Assembly (NCBI RefSeq): GCF_017814945.1
Contig: NZ_JAGIPX010000076.1
Coordinates: 1 to 34,715 of the forward strand
Direction: 5' to 3'
Length of the DNA stretch: 34,715 nucleotides
From: Paraburkholderia sp. LEh10
GTDB lineage: Bacteria > Pseudomonadota > Gammaproteobacteria > Burkholderiales > Burkholderiaceae
Within the stretch, counting starts at the first letter, position 1. Each line of letters opens with the position of its first letter. Position numbers and translations under genes: made by a program. Under the pieces are notes generated by a model. It was given only the letters and a program-made list of their open reading frames with translations, was not told the origin of the DNA and did no database searches. Shown one piece after another: positions 25,123 to 32,463 of the stretch.

Positions 25123-25893
25123 TCAAGGCGACGGGTTCAGCAGCGTCTTGTCGGATGCGTGCGGGTCTTCCGCCTGCACGACGACGGCCGTGATGTTGTC
25201 GCGTCCGCCGCGCGCGAGCGCGATCTCGACGAGTTCGTCGGGTGCGTGCAGACAATCGAAATTGGCGAGCGTCTGATGGATTTCTTCGTCTGTCACTTCG
25301 TTGCTCAATCCGTCGCTGCATAGCAGGAACACATCTCCGTCCGCGACTTCGATCGCATCTTCGTCCAGATCGAGAAGATCGGTTGCGCCGACCGCGCGCG
25401 TGATGATGTGATGCGCGGGATGATTGCGCGCTTCTTCTTCCGTCAGATAGCCGGACTGCCGAAGCTCTTCCACCTGGCTGTGATCACGCGTCAACTGGCG
25501 TAACTGGCCTTGACGCAGCAGATAGATGCGGCTGTCGCCCGCCCACAGATAGCCGCAGAAGCGGTCGCAAGCGAGCAGCACGACGACCGTCGTGCCGATG
25601 CGCTGCACCTGTCTGCGCACGGCTTCTTCGCGCAATTGACGGTTTGCCTGTTGGAGACGCTCGCGCGCGTCGGCGATGCAATGCTTGATGCCGGCGGAAT
25701 CAGGCAACTGGCCGAGCATTTCGACGACGAGCTTGCTCGCGACATCGCCGACATCGTGTCCGCCCATGCCGTCGGCCACGGCCCAGCGTCCGCGTTGAGG
25801 TTGATCGAGGCAGGCATCTTCGTTGATTTCGCGCACGCGTCCCGTGTCGGAGCGCGCGGCCGACGCCCACCGGAATTGGCTGTTGCAGGTCAC
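25123..25893 (-). CDS. PP2C-family (PPM) Ser/Thr protein phosphatase
   Basis: 256 residues with all core PPM motifs: RSDTGRVREINEDA, VADGMGGHDVGDVAS, GTTVVVLL, LWAGDSRIYLLR, LTRDHSQVEEL, ITRAVGA, FLLCSDGLSNEV and GGRDNITAVVV. The metal-binding Asp residues of VADGMGG, SDGL and GRDN are kept, so it should be an active Mn/Mg phosphatase. It is cytoplasmic, with no signal. The GTG start at 25893 lies 5 nt after the stop of peptide D on the same strand, so the two are co-transcribed. It most likely reverses the action of the kinase at 7998-10127. It is convergent with the sigma-54 activator, with 19 bp between the stops. Confidence 0.92.
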   Translation of the reverse strand: MTCNSQFRWASAARSDTGRVREINEDACLDQPQRGRWAVADGMGGHDVGDVASKLVVEMLGQLPDSAGIKHCIADARERLQQANRQLREEAVRRQVQRIGTTVVVLLACDRFCGYLWAGDSRIYLLRQGQLRQLTRDHSQVEELRQSGYLTEEEARNHPAHHIITRAVGATDLLDLDEDAIEVADGDVFLLCSDGLSNEVTDEEIHQTLANFDCLHAPDELVEIALARGGRDNITAVVVQAEDPHASDKTLLNPSP

Positions 25894-25898
25894 GGCAT

Positions 25899-26183
25899 CT
25901 AAGCCCGATTTACGCTGGTTGCGTCAGGAGACACGTTGATGTTCGAGTTGTTGCCTGTGTTGCGAACGTCAACCGTCTGGAACTGGTTGATCATCTGGTT
26001 AGCATAGAAGTTGTTCGTGATGTCGTACAGGTTCACGACAGGTCCCACGCTCGGCGTGGCGGCCACATACGGGGTGATCCAGCCGAACACCCACGGCGCG
26101 CCGCCGCCGCCGCTGATAGCGGACATTGCTTTGCGATCGAGCGCGAGGTTGTGCGGAAGGTCCTTGATGGTGAGGGATGCCAT
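25899..26183 (-). CDS. Double-glycine precursor peptide D
   Basis: 94 residues, the longest of the four. The leader contains LTIKDLPHNLALDRKAM and ends SAISGG at residue 26; since four Gly follow each other, the cut could be after residue 26 or 28. The core of 66-68 residues starts with GGAPWVFGW and is aromatic and hydrophobic at first (WITPYVAATPSVGPVVNLYD), then Asn-rich (NQMINQFQTV, RNTGNNSNINVSPDATSV), resembling the tail of peptide C. No Cys. Ribosome binding site AGGAG at the complement of 26191-26195. It is the first gene of a two-gene unit with the PP2C phosphatase and has a near-consensus -24/-12 promoter. Confidence 0.8.
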   Translation of the reverse strand: MASLTIKDLPHNLALDRKAMSAISGGGGAPWVFGWITPYVAATPSVGPVVNLYDITNNFYANQMINQFQTVDVRNTGNNSNINVSPDATSVNRA

Positions 26184-26246
26184 GACGTGTCTCCTGGTTG
26201 GGCGTCGTTCGCGAGGCCGCAGGCAAATAGAGGATGCGCACTAACT

Positions 26247-26262
26247 CGCAAGTGCCATGCCA
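26247..26262 (-). promoter_or_regulatory. Strong candidate sigma-54 (-24/-12) promoter of peptide D and PP2C
   Basis: On the minus strand the site reads TGGCATGGCACTTGCG, preceded by T: TGGCA and TTGC are intact and the GG-N10-GC spacing is exact. Initiation near 26237 leaves a leader of about 55 nt before the ATG at 26183. Confidence 0.72.
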
Positions 26263-26565
26263 ATCTGGAAGCGCAACGTGCGCATGCGCGCACTTCGTTG
26301 GTGGGCGCGGCGTCGCCGCGAATGCCTCGATACGGCGCGGCGCGCCGCAGTCCCGGACGTTGGCGGCTGACCAACAACGCGCGCGCGCAAAAGGTGGGCG
26401 AGCCAACACTTTTGCTTCAGCCTCGTCGTGCGGCGGCAGGCCGAAAGTGATGGGACGGGTGCAACACAACGGCCCGATTTTCTGTTGGAAGTGTTCAGAC
26501 ACAGTCCGCCCGCAAGGTGCCTTCAATTTGCCAAATATATAGTTGAATCAACGGTTTAGCTTGCC

Positions 26566-26581
26566 TGGTCCAGATGATGCA
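26566..26581 (+). promoter_or_regulatory. Candidate sigma-54 (-24/-12) promoter of the LRAT-like gene
   Basis: TGGTCCAGATGATGCA with GG (26567-26568) and GC (26579-26580) exactly 10 nt apart. TGG and TGCA match; three other positions differ from consensus. It lies about 50 nt upstream of the ATG at 26632. Confidence 0.4.
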
Positions 26582-26631
26582 AAAGAGCCTGCAACAGTGT
26601 TGGCCTTTTGAATCGGAAACCGGGCGAAGCC

Positions 26632-27159
26632 ATGAACCGCAACCTTCAACAAACGAGCAGTGAACAAAGCGCGAACCGCGCGGCTGCGTATGCATCGGCT
26701 GATGTCGCGCTCGGTTCTAGCGACGAACCTGCTCTCGGCGCACATCTGATCACGCAACGCCGCGGCTATGAACATCATGGCATTTATGTCGGTCGCGGCA
26801 AGGTCATTCACTACGCAGGTTTCGCAAAGTCCGCGCATCGCGGCCCCGTCGAAGAAGTTGCACTCGAGCAGTTCGCCGACGGTCACGCCGTCGCCGTGCG
26901 TCCGCATCCGTTCCCGAAGTATTCCGGCGAAGAAACCGTGCTGCGCGCACGCTCGCGCATCGGCGAAAACCACTATCGCCTGCTGACGAACAACTGCGAG
27001 CACTTCTGCGCGTGGTGCCTGCTCGGCGAAAGCCGCAGCGAACAGGTTCATGCCTGCCTCACGCATCCGCGCACCGGTTTTCACGCGCTGCTGTGCCTCG
27101 TCAGCGCATTTGTCGCCAACCGGATGAAAACAGGCTTTGGCGTTGTTAACGCAGCATGA
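26632..27159 (+). CDS. LRAT/NlpC-P60-superfamily protein
   Basis: 175 residues from the ATG at 26632 (open upstream to a TTG at 26608). The domain has the lecithin retinol acyltransferase (H-rev107-like) layout: ALGAHLITQRRGYEHHGIYVG with the His pair near 48-49, VIHYAGF, and the catalytic-type TNNCEHFCAWCLLG with Cys about 122. A hydrophobic segment near the C-terminus (GFHALLCLVSAFVANRM) could be a membrane anchor. Bacterial LRAT-like proteins are thiol hydrolases or acyltransferases of mostly unknown substrate. Divergent from peptide D and with a possible -24/-12 site, it may be co-regulated with the peptides as a modification, processing or self-protection enzyme; that is inference. Confidence 0.8.
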   Translation: MNRNLQQTSSEQSANRAAAYASADVALGSSDEPALGAHLITQRRGYEHHGIYVGRGKVIHYAGFAKSAHRGPVEEVALEQFADGHAVAVRPHPFPKYSGEETVLRARSRIGENHYRLLTNNCEHFCAWCLLGESRSEQVHACLTHPRTGFHALLCLVSAFVANRMKTGFGVVNAA

Positions 27160-27223
27160 GACCTGCAATTGAAGATGCAGTCGAACTAACGGAAGCAAGC
27201 GGGAAAGCGAAGGAGACCACACC

Positions 27224-27469
27224 ATGAACACGACCGAAAAAACCTTGCGCTGGGCCGTCGATAAATGGCTTGCGCCGACGCCCGCGATGCCGGCGCGCGT
27301 GGTGCGCTTCTGCCGCACGCAGATGCATCGCCGCTGCGTGTGCGTCGAGGCGATGCGTCCCGGCGGTCTGCTGTCGATCTTCTTCTTCCGTCACGACGAC
27401 GGATCGTGGAATGTGTTCCCGCCCGCGCAAGCGCGGCCCGCGATGGCTGCCTGGAGGACTGTGCGATGA
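27224..27469 (+). CDS. Small hypothetical protein, basic
   Basis: 81 residues preceded by a good AAGGAGA ribosome binding site 9-15 nt before the ATG. It lies 64 bp after the LRAT-like gene and is probably in the same transcript. The sequence is Arg/Cys/Trp-containing (VRFCRTQMHRRCVCVEAM) with a short hydrophobic beta-like stretch (GGLLSIFFFRHDDGSWNVF). No leader, signal peptide or known family was recognised. The gene is supported by the binding site and codon use rather than by homology. Confidence 0.55.
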   Translation: MNTTEKTLRWAVDKWLAPTPAMPARVVRFCRTQMHRRCVCVEAMRPGGLLSIFFFRHDDGSWNVFPPAQARPAMAAWRTVR

Positions 27470-27538
27470 AAAACGGCAATCAGGCGCACGACGCCCGCGG
27501 CCCGCGGATCGAGCGGCTTGCGCTGTGTGGCGCGCAAT

Positions 27539-27793
27539 CTATCCGCCAGGCTGGCAGAAGCGCCGACCCGGCACGTGCGACATCACGGCTTCGGCAATCT
27601 GGCGAGGCGTGCTCTCGGCAGGCACGACGCGCCGGAAGGATTCAACGTCGTGCCTGAAGGTCCACTCGACGAGCCGGTACGAACGTCCCCACGGGTGCTG
27701 CATCGGCGGCGAAACGGTACAGCTGCGGATCGTCAGCGTGCGGGCGTCGCCGTGCAGCGCGCGCAGATGTTCGAACACCGTGTCTTCAACCAT
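27539..27793 (-). CDS. Small hypothetical protein
   Basis: 84 residues on the minus strand, with a strong GGGAGA ribosome binding site (complement of 27800-27805) upstream of the ATG. Composition is protein-like: VFEHLRALHGDARTLTIRS, HPWGRSYRLVEWTFRHDVES and STPRQIAEAVMSHV. No family was recognised and no signal or membrane segment is seen. Overlapping plus-strand frames are Arg-rich and look like shadows. The 46-bp tandem repeat block lies directly upstream. Confidence 0.5.
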   Translation of the reverse strand: MVEDTVFEHLRALHGDARTLTIRSCTVSPPMQHPWGRSYRLVEWTFRHDVESFRRVVPAESTPRQIAEAVMSHVPGRRFCQPGG

Positions 27794-27815
27794 CGTGTGT
27801 CTCCCGTGGCCAGTC

Positions 27816-27940
27816 GGCTGGAGTGGGCGCTTTGGCGCCTTACTCGCGTCCCATGCGCTGCGGCTGGAGTCGGCGCTTTAGCGCATTACGCCAGCCCCAT
27901 GGCTAGTCGACGGGAGTTGGCGCTTTAGCCGACTCATCCC
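27816..27940. repeat. Three imperfect 46-47-bp tandem repeats with inner palindromes
   Basis: Units begin at 27816, 27862 and about 27909. Each contains a GGAGT-G-GGCGCTTT-[AG]GC core (GGCGCTTTGGCGCC in unit 1, GGCGCTTTAGCGC in unit 2, TTGGCGCTTTAGCC in unit 3) followed by a TTAC...CCCATG spacer. The core can fold on itself. The units sit immediately upstream of the small minus-strand gene at 27539-27793. Confidence 0.75.
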
Positions 27941-27971
27941 CGGCGCGTAAAAAAATGCCGCCGATGTTCAG

Positions 27972-27998
27972 GCGGCTCAACAGGGGATGTTGAGCCGC
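27972..27998 (-). terminator. Perfect hairpin downstream of the broken peroxidase gene
   Basis: GCGGCTCAACA / TGTTGAGCCGC, an 11-bp perfect stem with a 5-nt loop (GGGGA). On the minus strand it lies 98 nt after the stop of the cytochrome-c peroxidase remnant; a T7 run (complement of 27949-27955) comes about 16 nt further on. Probably the former terminator of that gene. Confidence 0.5.
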
Positions 27999-28095
27999 AT
28001 GGTCACAGGAAAGAATTAAACGGGCCTTAAGAACCATCAACGACGCTGGTCCCAGCTTTTACGGGTGCCGCACGCGTCTTTCTGGAGCCAGCGCT

Positions 28096-28720
28096 TCAGT
28101 GCTGCTCGCCGTAGCCGTCCGTCAGCGTATGCAGGAACGCGACGATATCGTGCATATCCTGATCGGTCATCGCGGGCTGGTCGCCGAACTTGCGGTCGAA
28201 CGGTGCATCGTTCCGTTGACGTTCGGCGCCAGGCGGGCGGAATGTCGTCGTACTTCTCCAGCTTGCCACCGGCGCCGCGCGGATAGAAGCGCGCGGGGTC
28301 CGTGTTGCGCGCGTTGTAGAACGCCATCACGTCGTCGAGATTGCTGTAGATGCCGTTGTGAAAGAACGCGTGGCGCGTCGCTGTATTGCGAAGCGTCGGC
28401 GTGAGGAACATCCCGCAGTACTGCGTCTGGTCCTTCAGGTCCGTCCTGAAGGGGCCGCAGATGCCCATGTCGAAGAAGTGCGGATCATGGTTCTGCGCGA
28501 GCTTCATGTTGCGCGGCACGCCGAGCGCTTCGTACTGGAAATCCGTGAACATCGGCGGCAGGCCGTCGCGGCTCGGCTTCAACAGATGGCAGCCCGCGCA
28601 GTTGGCCTTGTCGGGAGGCGCACTGCGATACGGGCCGCATGCCGGCTATGCCGACGCGACGGCATTGAACCACTCGGGTGTGAAGTTATGGAGTGGCGTA
28701 GCTTTCGCTGCTGTCATCGG
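28096..28720 (-). pseudogene. Di-heme cytochrome-c peroxidase (MauG/CcpA-like), broken
   Basis: The C-terminal half is recognisable but spread over frames. It starts with FTPEWFNAVASA, then a stop; another frame continues DKANCAGCHLLKPSRDGLPPMF with a heme CxxCH, then YEALGVPRNMKLAQNHDPHFFDMG and LTPTLRNTATRHAFFHNG, the typical family segment with the distal ligand region. After GGKLEKYDDIPP the frame shifts, and the tail resumes as PFDRKFGDQPAMTDQDMHDIV, ending at 28096. The N-terminal heme domain is not found. The enzyme would detoxify peroxide in the periplasm; at least two indels and a stop indicate loss of function. Confidence 0.8.
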
Positions 28721-29037
28721 CGGATAGCAGCGTGAAAGGCGGCGTTCGCGGAGTTGTCATCGGGGCTCGCTGGCGATGCGCGAGATTTTCTGCGCGGCGC
28801 CCGTGAAACGCGCGCTATCGCGAGGGCGGGCACGAGGTTGCGCCGGCGAGCCGCCGCGTCGCGCATCGTCCCGTCTCGCGTCGTCCCGCCGCGCATCGTC
28901 CCGCCGATATCGACGCCGTCATTGACGAATCTTTACGCGTGGCCGCGACCTCACGTCGGACAATGCACGAACGGCATGCCGCGAGTGTGCCGTGCAACGC
29001 GCAGTCCAACTGCTGTTCATTTTCTTGTTTCGCATTC
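28721..29037. other. Intergenic stretch, no gene recognised
   Basis: About 315 bases upstream of the TPR/glycosyltransferase gene. It holds three close copies of CG[CT][AG]TCGTCCCG around 28863-28903 and no convincing gene. The plus-strand frame of the next gene is open from 28939, but the added residues are not protein-like. Confidence 0.4.
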
Positions 29038-30657
29038 ATGCCGCCGCTCATCGCCCACTTTCTGACCTTTCTTCGCCATGCCGCCGCCGCGCAGTCGAAC
29101 GGCGACGCGCGCGCCCGCGCGCTGTGGCTCGAAGCGGCAGCCCATCTGCATCCGACGGATAGCGGCTCGATCGACGCGCTGATGGTCCAACTGATCGAGC
29201 AGCAGGATCTTGCGCAAGCCGTTGCGCTCGTCGAAACCGTCGCGCGCCTCGACTCGCAAAGCGCGGCGGCGAGCGTGCGTCTCGGCTACGCGCTACAGAT
29301 GGCGGGACGCGATCGCGATGCGCTTGCGCCCTATCGTCACGCGCTCGCGATCGACCCCGCGTTTGCGCAATTGCGCAAGAATCTCGCGATCGCGCTGAAT
29401 CGCACGGGCGGCGATCCTGGCGAAGAACGGCAATTGCTCGAAGCGGCCGTCGCGGCCGATCCCGCGGATTTCGCCGCGTGGATCAGTCTGATGGGCGCGC
29501 GGCGCGCCTGCTTCGACGTCGATGGATCGCTGGCGGCCGCGCTGCGCGCCGTCGAGCTCGATCCGAATAGCGCGCTTGCGCAAGGCAATCTCGCGCAGGC
29601 GCTCAAGGAGTCGCAACGCTGGGACGACGCGCTGGTTCACGCAACGCGCGCATGCGAGCTCGCGCCCGCCAACGCTTCGCTGCGCACCAGCCTCGCCGTG
29701 CTGCATCTGCTGCGTGGCGGCTATGCCGATGGCTGGCCCGCGCACGAAGCGCGCTGGAACGACCCCGCGAGCATGCTGACGAGCGGCCGTCCCGAGTTCG
29801 GCAAGCCGCAGTGGCGCGGCGAATCGCTGGCAGGCAAGACGCTGCTCGTATGGGGCGAGCAGGGCATGGGCGACGTATTGCAGTTTTGCCGCTTCATTCC
29901 GTTGCTCGCGCAGCGCGTGCATCGCGAGGGCGGGCGGCTCGTGTGGAATTCGTTTCCGCAGATGGGCGAGCTGTTGCCGCGCAGCTTCGGCGAGCACATC
30001 GACGCTTATTCACCGGCCTGCACGGTCGAAGCGCTGCCCGCATTCGACTTCGAGCTGCCGCTCGTGAGTGCGCCGTGGATGCTCGGCACGCGCGTCGAGA
30101 CGATTCCGTCCGGGGTGCCGTATCTGCATGCCGACCCGGCGGCGCGCGACGCGTGGCGCGCGCGCCTTGCGGGCGAGACGCGTCTGAAGGTCGGACTCGC
30201 ATGGACGGGCAGTCTGGCGCATGGGCGCAACCGTTTCCGGCGCGTGGGCTGCGAGCGCTACGCGCACGCGTTTCGCGAACTCGAAGGCGTCGCGTTCTAT
30301 TCGTTGCAGCCGGGCGCAACGGCCGACGTCGAGGCGGCACGCGCAGCCGGCTTGCCGATCACCGACTTCACGCACGAATGGCGCAATTTCGACGACACGG
30401 CGGCGTTCGTCAGCGAGCTCGATCTGGTGATCAGCGTGTGCACGTCGGCGGCGCACCTCGCGGGCGCGTTGGGAAAGCGCACATGGGTGCTGCTCGATGT
30501 GAATCCGTACTGGACGTGGATGACGGACAGGCGCGACAGTCCGTGGTATCCGACCGCGGCGCTCTACCGGCAGCGGCAGTTCGCGCAATGGCAGCCCGTG
30601 ATGGACGAGGTCGCCAGCGATTTACGCGTGCTTGCGCAAAGCCGCGCGCGTTTCTAA
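29038..30657 (+). CDS. TPR-repeat protein with GT9/GT41-like C-terminal domain
   Basis: About 539 residues from the ATG at 29038 (open to 28939). The N-terminal half is a set of TPR helices (AAAHLHPTDSGSIDALM; SVRLGYALQMAGRDRDALAPY; LAQGNLAQALKESQRWDDAL). The C-terminal half resembles the glycosyltransferase-like domain of bacterial TPR proteins: LLVWGEQGMGDVLQFCRFIP, VGLAWTGSLAHGRNRFR, FYSLQPGA, ITDFTHEWRNFDDTAAFVSELDLVISVCTSAAHLAGALGKRTWVLL. It is cytoplasmic. Such proteins are thought to glycosylate surface or secreted proteins; the substrate here is unknown and no link to the peptide system can be shown. Confidence 0.82.
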   Translation: MPPLIAHFLTFLRHAAAAQSNGDARARALWLEAAAHLHPTDSGSIDALMVQLIEQQDLAQAVALVETVARLDSQSAAASVRLGYALQMAGRDRDALAPYRHALAIDPAFAQLRKNLAIALNRTGGDPGEERQLLEAAVAADPADFAAWISLMGARRACFDVDGSLAAALRAVELDPNSALAQGNLAQALKESQRWDDALVHATRACELAPANASLRTSLAVLHLLRGGYADGWPAHEARWNDPASMLTSGRPEFGKPQWRGESLAGKTLLVWGEQGMGDVLQFCRFIPLLAQRVHREGGRLVWNSFPQMGELLPRSFGEHIDAYSPACTVEALPAFDFELPLVSAPWMLGTRVETIPSGVPYLHADPAARDAWRARLAGETRLKVGLAWTGSLAHGRNRFRRVGCERYAHAFRELEGVAFYSLQPGATADVEAARAAGLPITDFTHEWRNFDDTAAFVSELDLVISVCTSAAHLAGALGKRTWVLLDVNPYWTWMTDRRDSPWYPTAALYRQRQFAQWQPVMDEVASDLRVLAQSRARF

Positions 30658-30702
30658 CCGGTGTGGCTGCCGGCCCTGGCATGCCGCAATGAGCGGCCGG
30701 CG

Positions 30703-32463
30703 TCAGACGTCGGGCGCGTGCGCCGCGCCGGAAGCGGGCGGGGCTGGCGCAGCGGCAGGCGCGGCGTCGGGCGGCACGCCGAGCAGTTGCAGCGAGCCGC
30801 CCGTCACCGCGCTGAACACGGGACCCGCGACGGTGCCGCCATAGAACGCGCGGCCTGCCGGATCGTCGATCATCACGGCGACGATCAGGCGCGGATCGCT
30901 CATCGGCGCCATGCCGACGAACAGCGACCGGTACCGGTTCTTCGCATACGTCGCGCCGACCTGCTTGCGCGCCGTTCCCGTCTTGCCGCCCACGCGATAG
31001 CCATCGACGTTGGCCGCGCGCCCCGTGCCGCCCGCGCCCGTCGCCATTTCGAGCATCGAGCGGATCGCGGCCGCTGTCGCGGGCGTCGTGACGCGCTGGT
31101 GGGCAGGCGCAGCGCGCTCCGGGTCGGCCAGCAGCGTGGCCGGGTGCAGCGTGCCGTCGCCCGCATAGGCGGTGTACACCTGCGCGATCTGCAGCAGCGA
31201 CGCGGACAGCCCGTAGCCGTACGCCATCGTCGCCTGTTCGATGGGACGCCAGCGCTCGAACGGGCGCACGCGGCCCGCGGCGACGCCGGGGAACGTCAGT
31301 TCGGGCGCGCGTCCGAGTCCATATTCCTGATACTTGTTCCAGATGGTCTCGGCAGGCAGGTTCAGCGCGAGTTTCGCGAGTGCGATATTGCTCGACTTCT
31401 GCAGCGCCTCGGCGATCGTCATGCGCCCGTGATTCGACGTGTCGTGGATCACGCTCGGGCCGATCTTGTACCAGCCCGGCGCCGTGTCGATCATCGTGCC
31501 GGGCCGCACGAGCCCGCGATCGAGCGACAGCGCGACGACGAGCGGCTTGATCGTCGAGCCCGGCTCGAACGTATCGACGACGGCGCGATTGCGTAACTGG
31601 CGGCCCGTCAGGCGCGAGCGGTCGTTCGGATCGAAGCTCGGGTAATTGGCGAGCGCGAGAATCTCGCCGTTGCGCGCATCGAGTACGACGACGCTGCCCG
31701 CCTGCGCGCTGTGCTTCGCGACGGCGGCCTTGAGCTGCGCATAGGCGAGCTGCTGGATGCGGCGGTCGATGGTCAGATGGACGGTCGCGCCGTGCTGCGC
31801 GGGCGTGAGCGGGCGCGTATCCGACACGACGCGGCCAAGACGGTCGCGGATCACTTCACGCTCGCCGGGCTCGCCCGCGAGCAGTTCGTTCGCGGCGAGC
31901 TCGATGCCTTCCTGGCCGTTGTCCTCGATGTCGGTGAAGCCGACCACGTGCGCCGCCGACTCGCCTTCGGGATAGAAACGCTTCGAATCAGCGATGCGCG
32001 TGATGCCCGCGAGATTGAGCCTCTCGATATGCTCGGCCGTTTGCGCATCGACCTGACGCTTGAGCAGCACGAAGCTCTTGTCGCCGGACACGCGATGCGC
32101 GAAGTCGGAAAGCGGCATGTCGAGCAGCTTTGCGAGGGGAGGGTGCGCGGCCTCGTCGAGCAGTTTCGGCGAGGCCCAGATCTCATACGTCGCGAGACTC
32201 ACGGCGAGCATCGCGCCATGCCGGTCGACGATGCGTCCGCGCATCGCATCGAGTTCGATGGTCCGCTGATAGCGCTTTTGCCCCTGTTCGACGTAGAAGT
32301 CCTGATTGACGATCTGCACCCAGAACGCGCGGGCGATCAGCGAAGCGAAGGCCGCGAACACGAGAATCACGATCAGCTTCGAGCGCCACATCGGCAGGCG
32401 CGCGACGAGGACGGGATTCTTAGCGACGGGCGCGTATGGATCGTGATTTTTCTTGCGGATCAT
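30703..32463 (-). CDS. FtsI/PBP3-like peptidoglycan transpeptidase (class B PBP)
   Basis: 586 residues from the ATG at 32463; the frame is open further upstream to 32637, but that extension lacks family features. It has an N-terminal membrane anchor (LIVILVFAAFASLIARAFWVQIV), the class B dimerisation domain beginning RGRIVDRHGAMLAVS, and the transpeptidase domain with EPGSTIKP (SxxK), KSSNIAL (SxN) and GGKTGTARK (KTG). The Ala/Pro-rich C-terminus is typical of Burkholderia. FtsI cross-links septal peptidoglycan. Since no division (dcw) cluster genes are nearby, this is probably a second, accessory FtsI paralogue. Confidence 0.88.
   Translation of the reverse strand: MIRKKNHDPYAPVAKNPVLVARLPMWRSKLIVILVFAAFASLIARAFWVQIVNQDFYVEQGQKRYQRTIELDAMRGRIVDRHGAMLAVSLATYEIWASPKLLDEAAHPPLAKLLDMPLSDFAHRVSGDKSFVLLKRQVDAQTAEHIERLNLAGITRIADSKRFYPEGESAAHVVGFTDIEDNGQEGIELAANELLAGEPGEREVIRDRLGRVVSDTRPLTPAQHGATVHLTIDRRIQQLAYAQLKAAVAKHSAQAGSVVVLDARNGEILALANYPSFDPNDRSRLTGRQLRNRAVVDTFEPGSTIKPLVVALSLDRGLVRPGTMIDTAPGWYKIGPSVIHDTSNHGRMTIAEALQKSSNIALAKLALNLPAETIWNKYQEYGLGRAPELTFPGVAAGRVRPFERWRPIEQATMAYGYGLSASLLQIAQVYTAYAGDGTLHPATLLADPERAAPAHQRVTTPATAAAIRSMLEMATGAGGTGRAANVDGYRVGGKTGTARKQVGATYAKNRYRSLFVGMAPMSDPRLIVAVMIDDPAGRAFYGGTVAGPVFSAVTGGSLQLLGVPPDAAPAAAPAPPASGAAHAPDV

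Larger units (their letters stand above)
26184..26631. other. Divergent intergenic region between peptide D and the LRAT-like gene
   Basis: About 450 bases with no credible gene. It holds the -24/-12 site of peptide D (26247-26262) and, near the other end, a candidate for the LRAT-like gene (26566-26581). The AT-rich patch around 26533-26545 (AATATATAG) stands out from the GC-rich surroundings. Confidence 0.5.

Noticed and set aside
7998..25893. Reading the kinase/FHA/PP2C genes as part of a type VI secretion cluster
   Set aside because: No TssA-TssM, Hcp, VgrG or ClpV gene is in the window; the neighbouring machinery is a type I-like exporter.
27466..27657. 63-residue plus-strand frame beginning MKNGNQAHD
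   Set aside because: Composition is Arg/Ala/Gln-rich and it overlaps a better supported minus-strand gene with a strong ribosome binding site.
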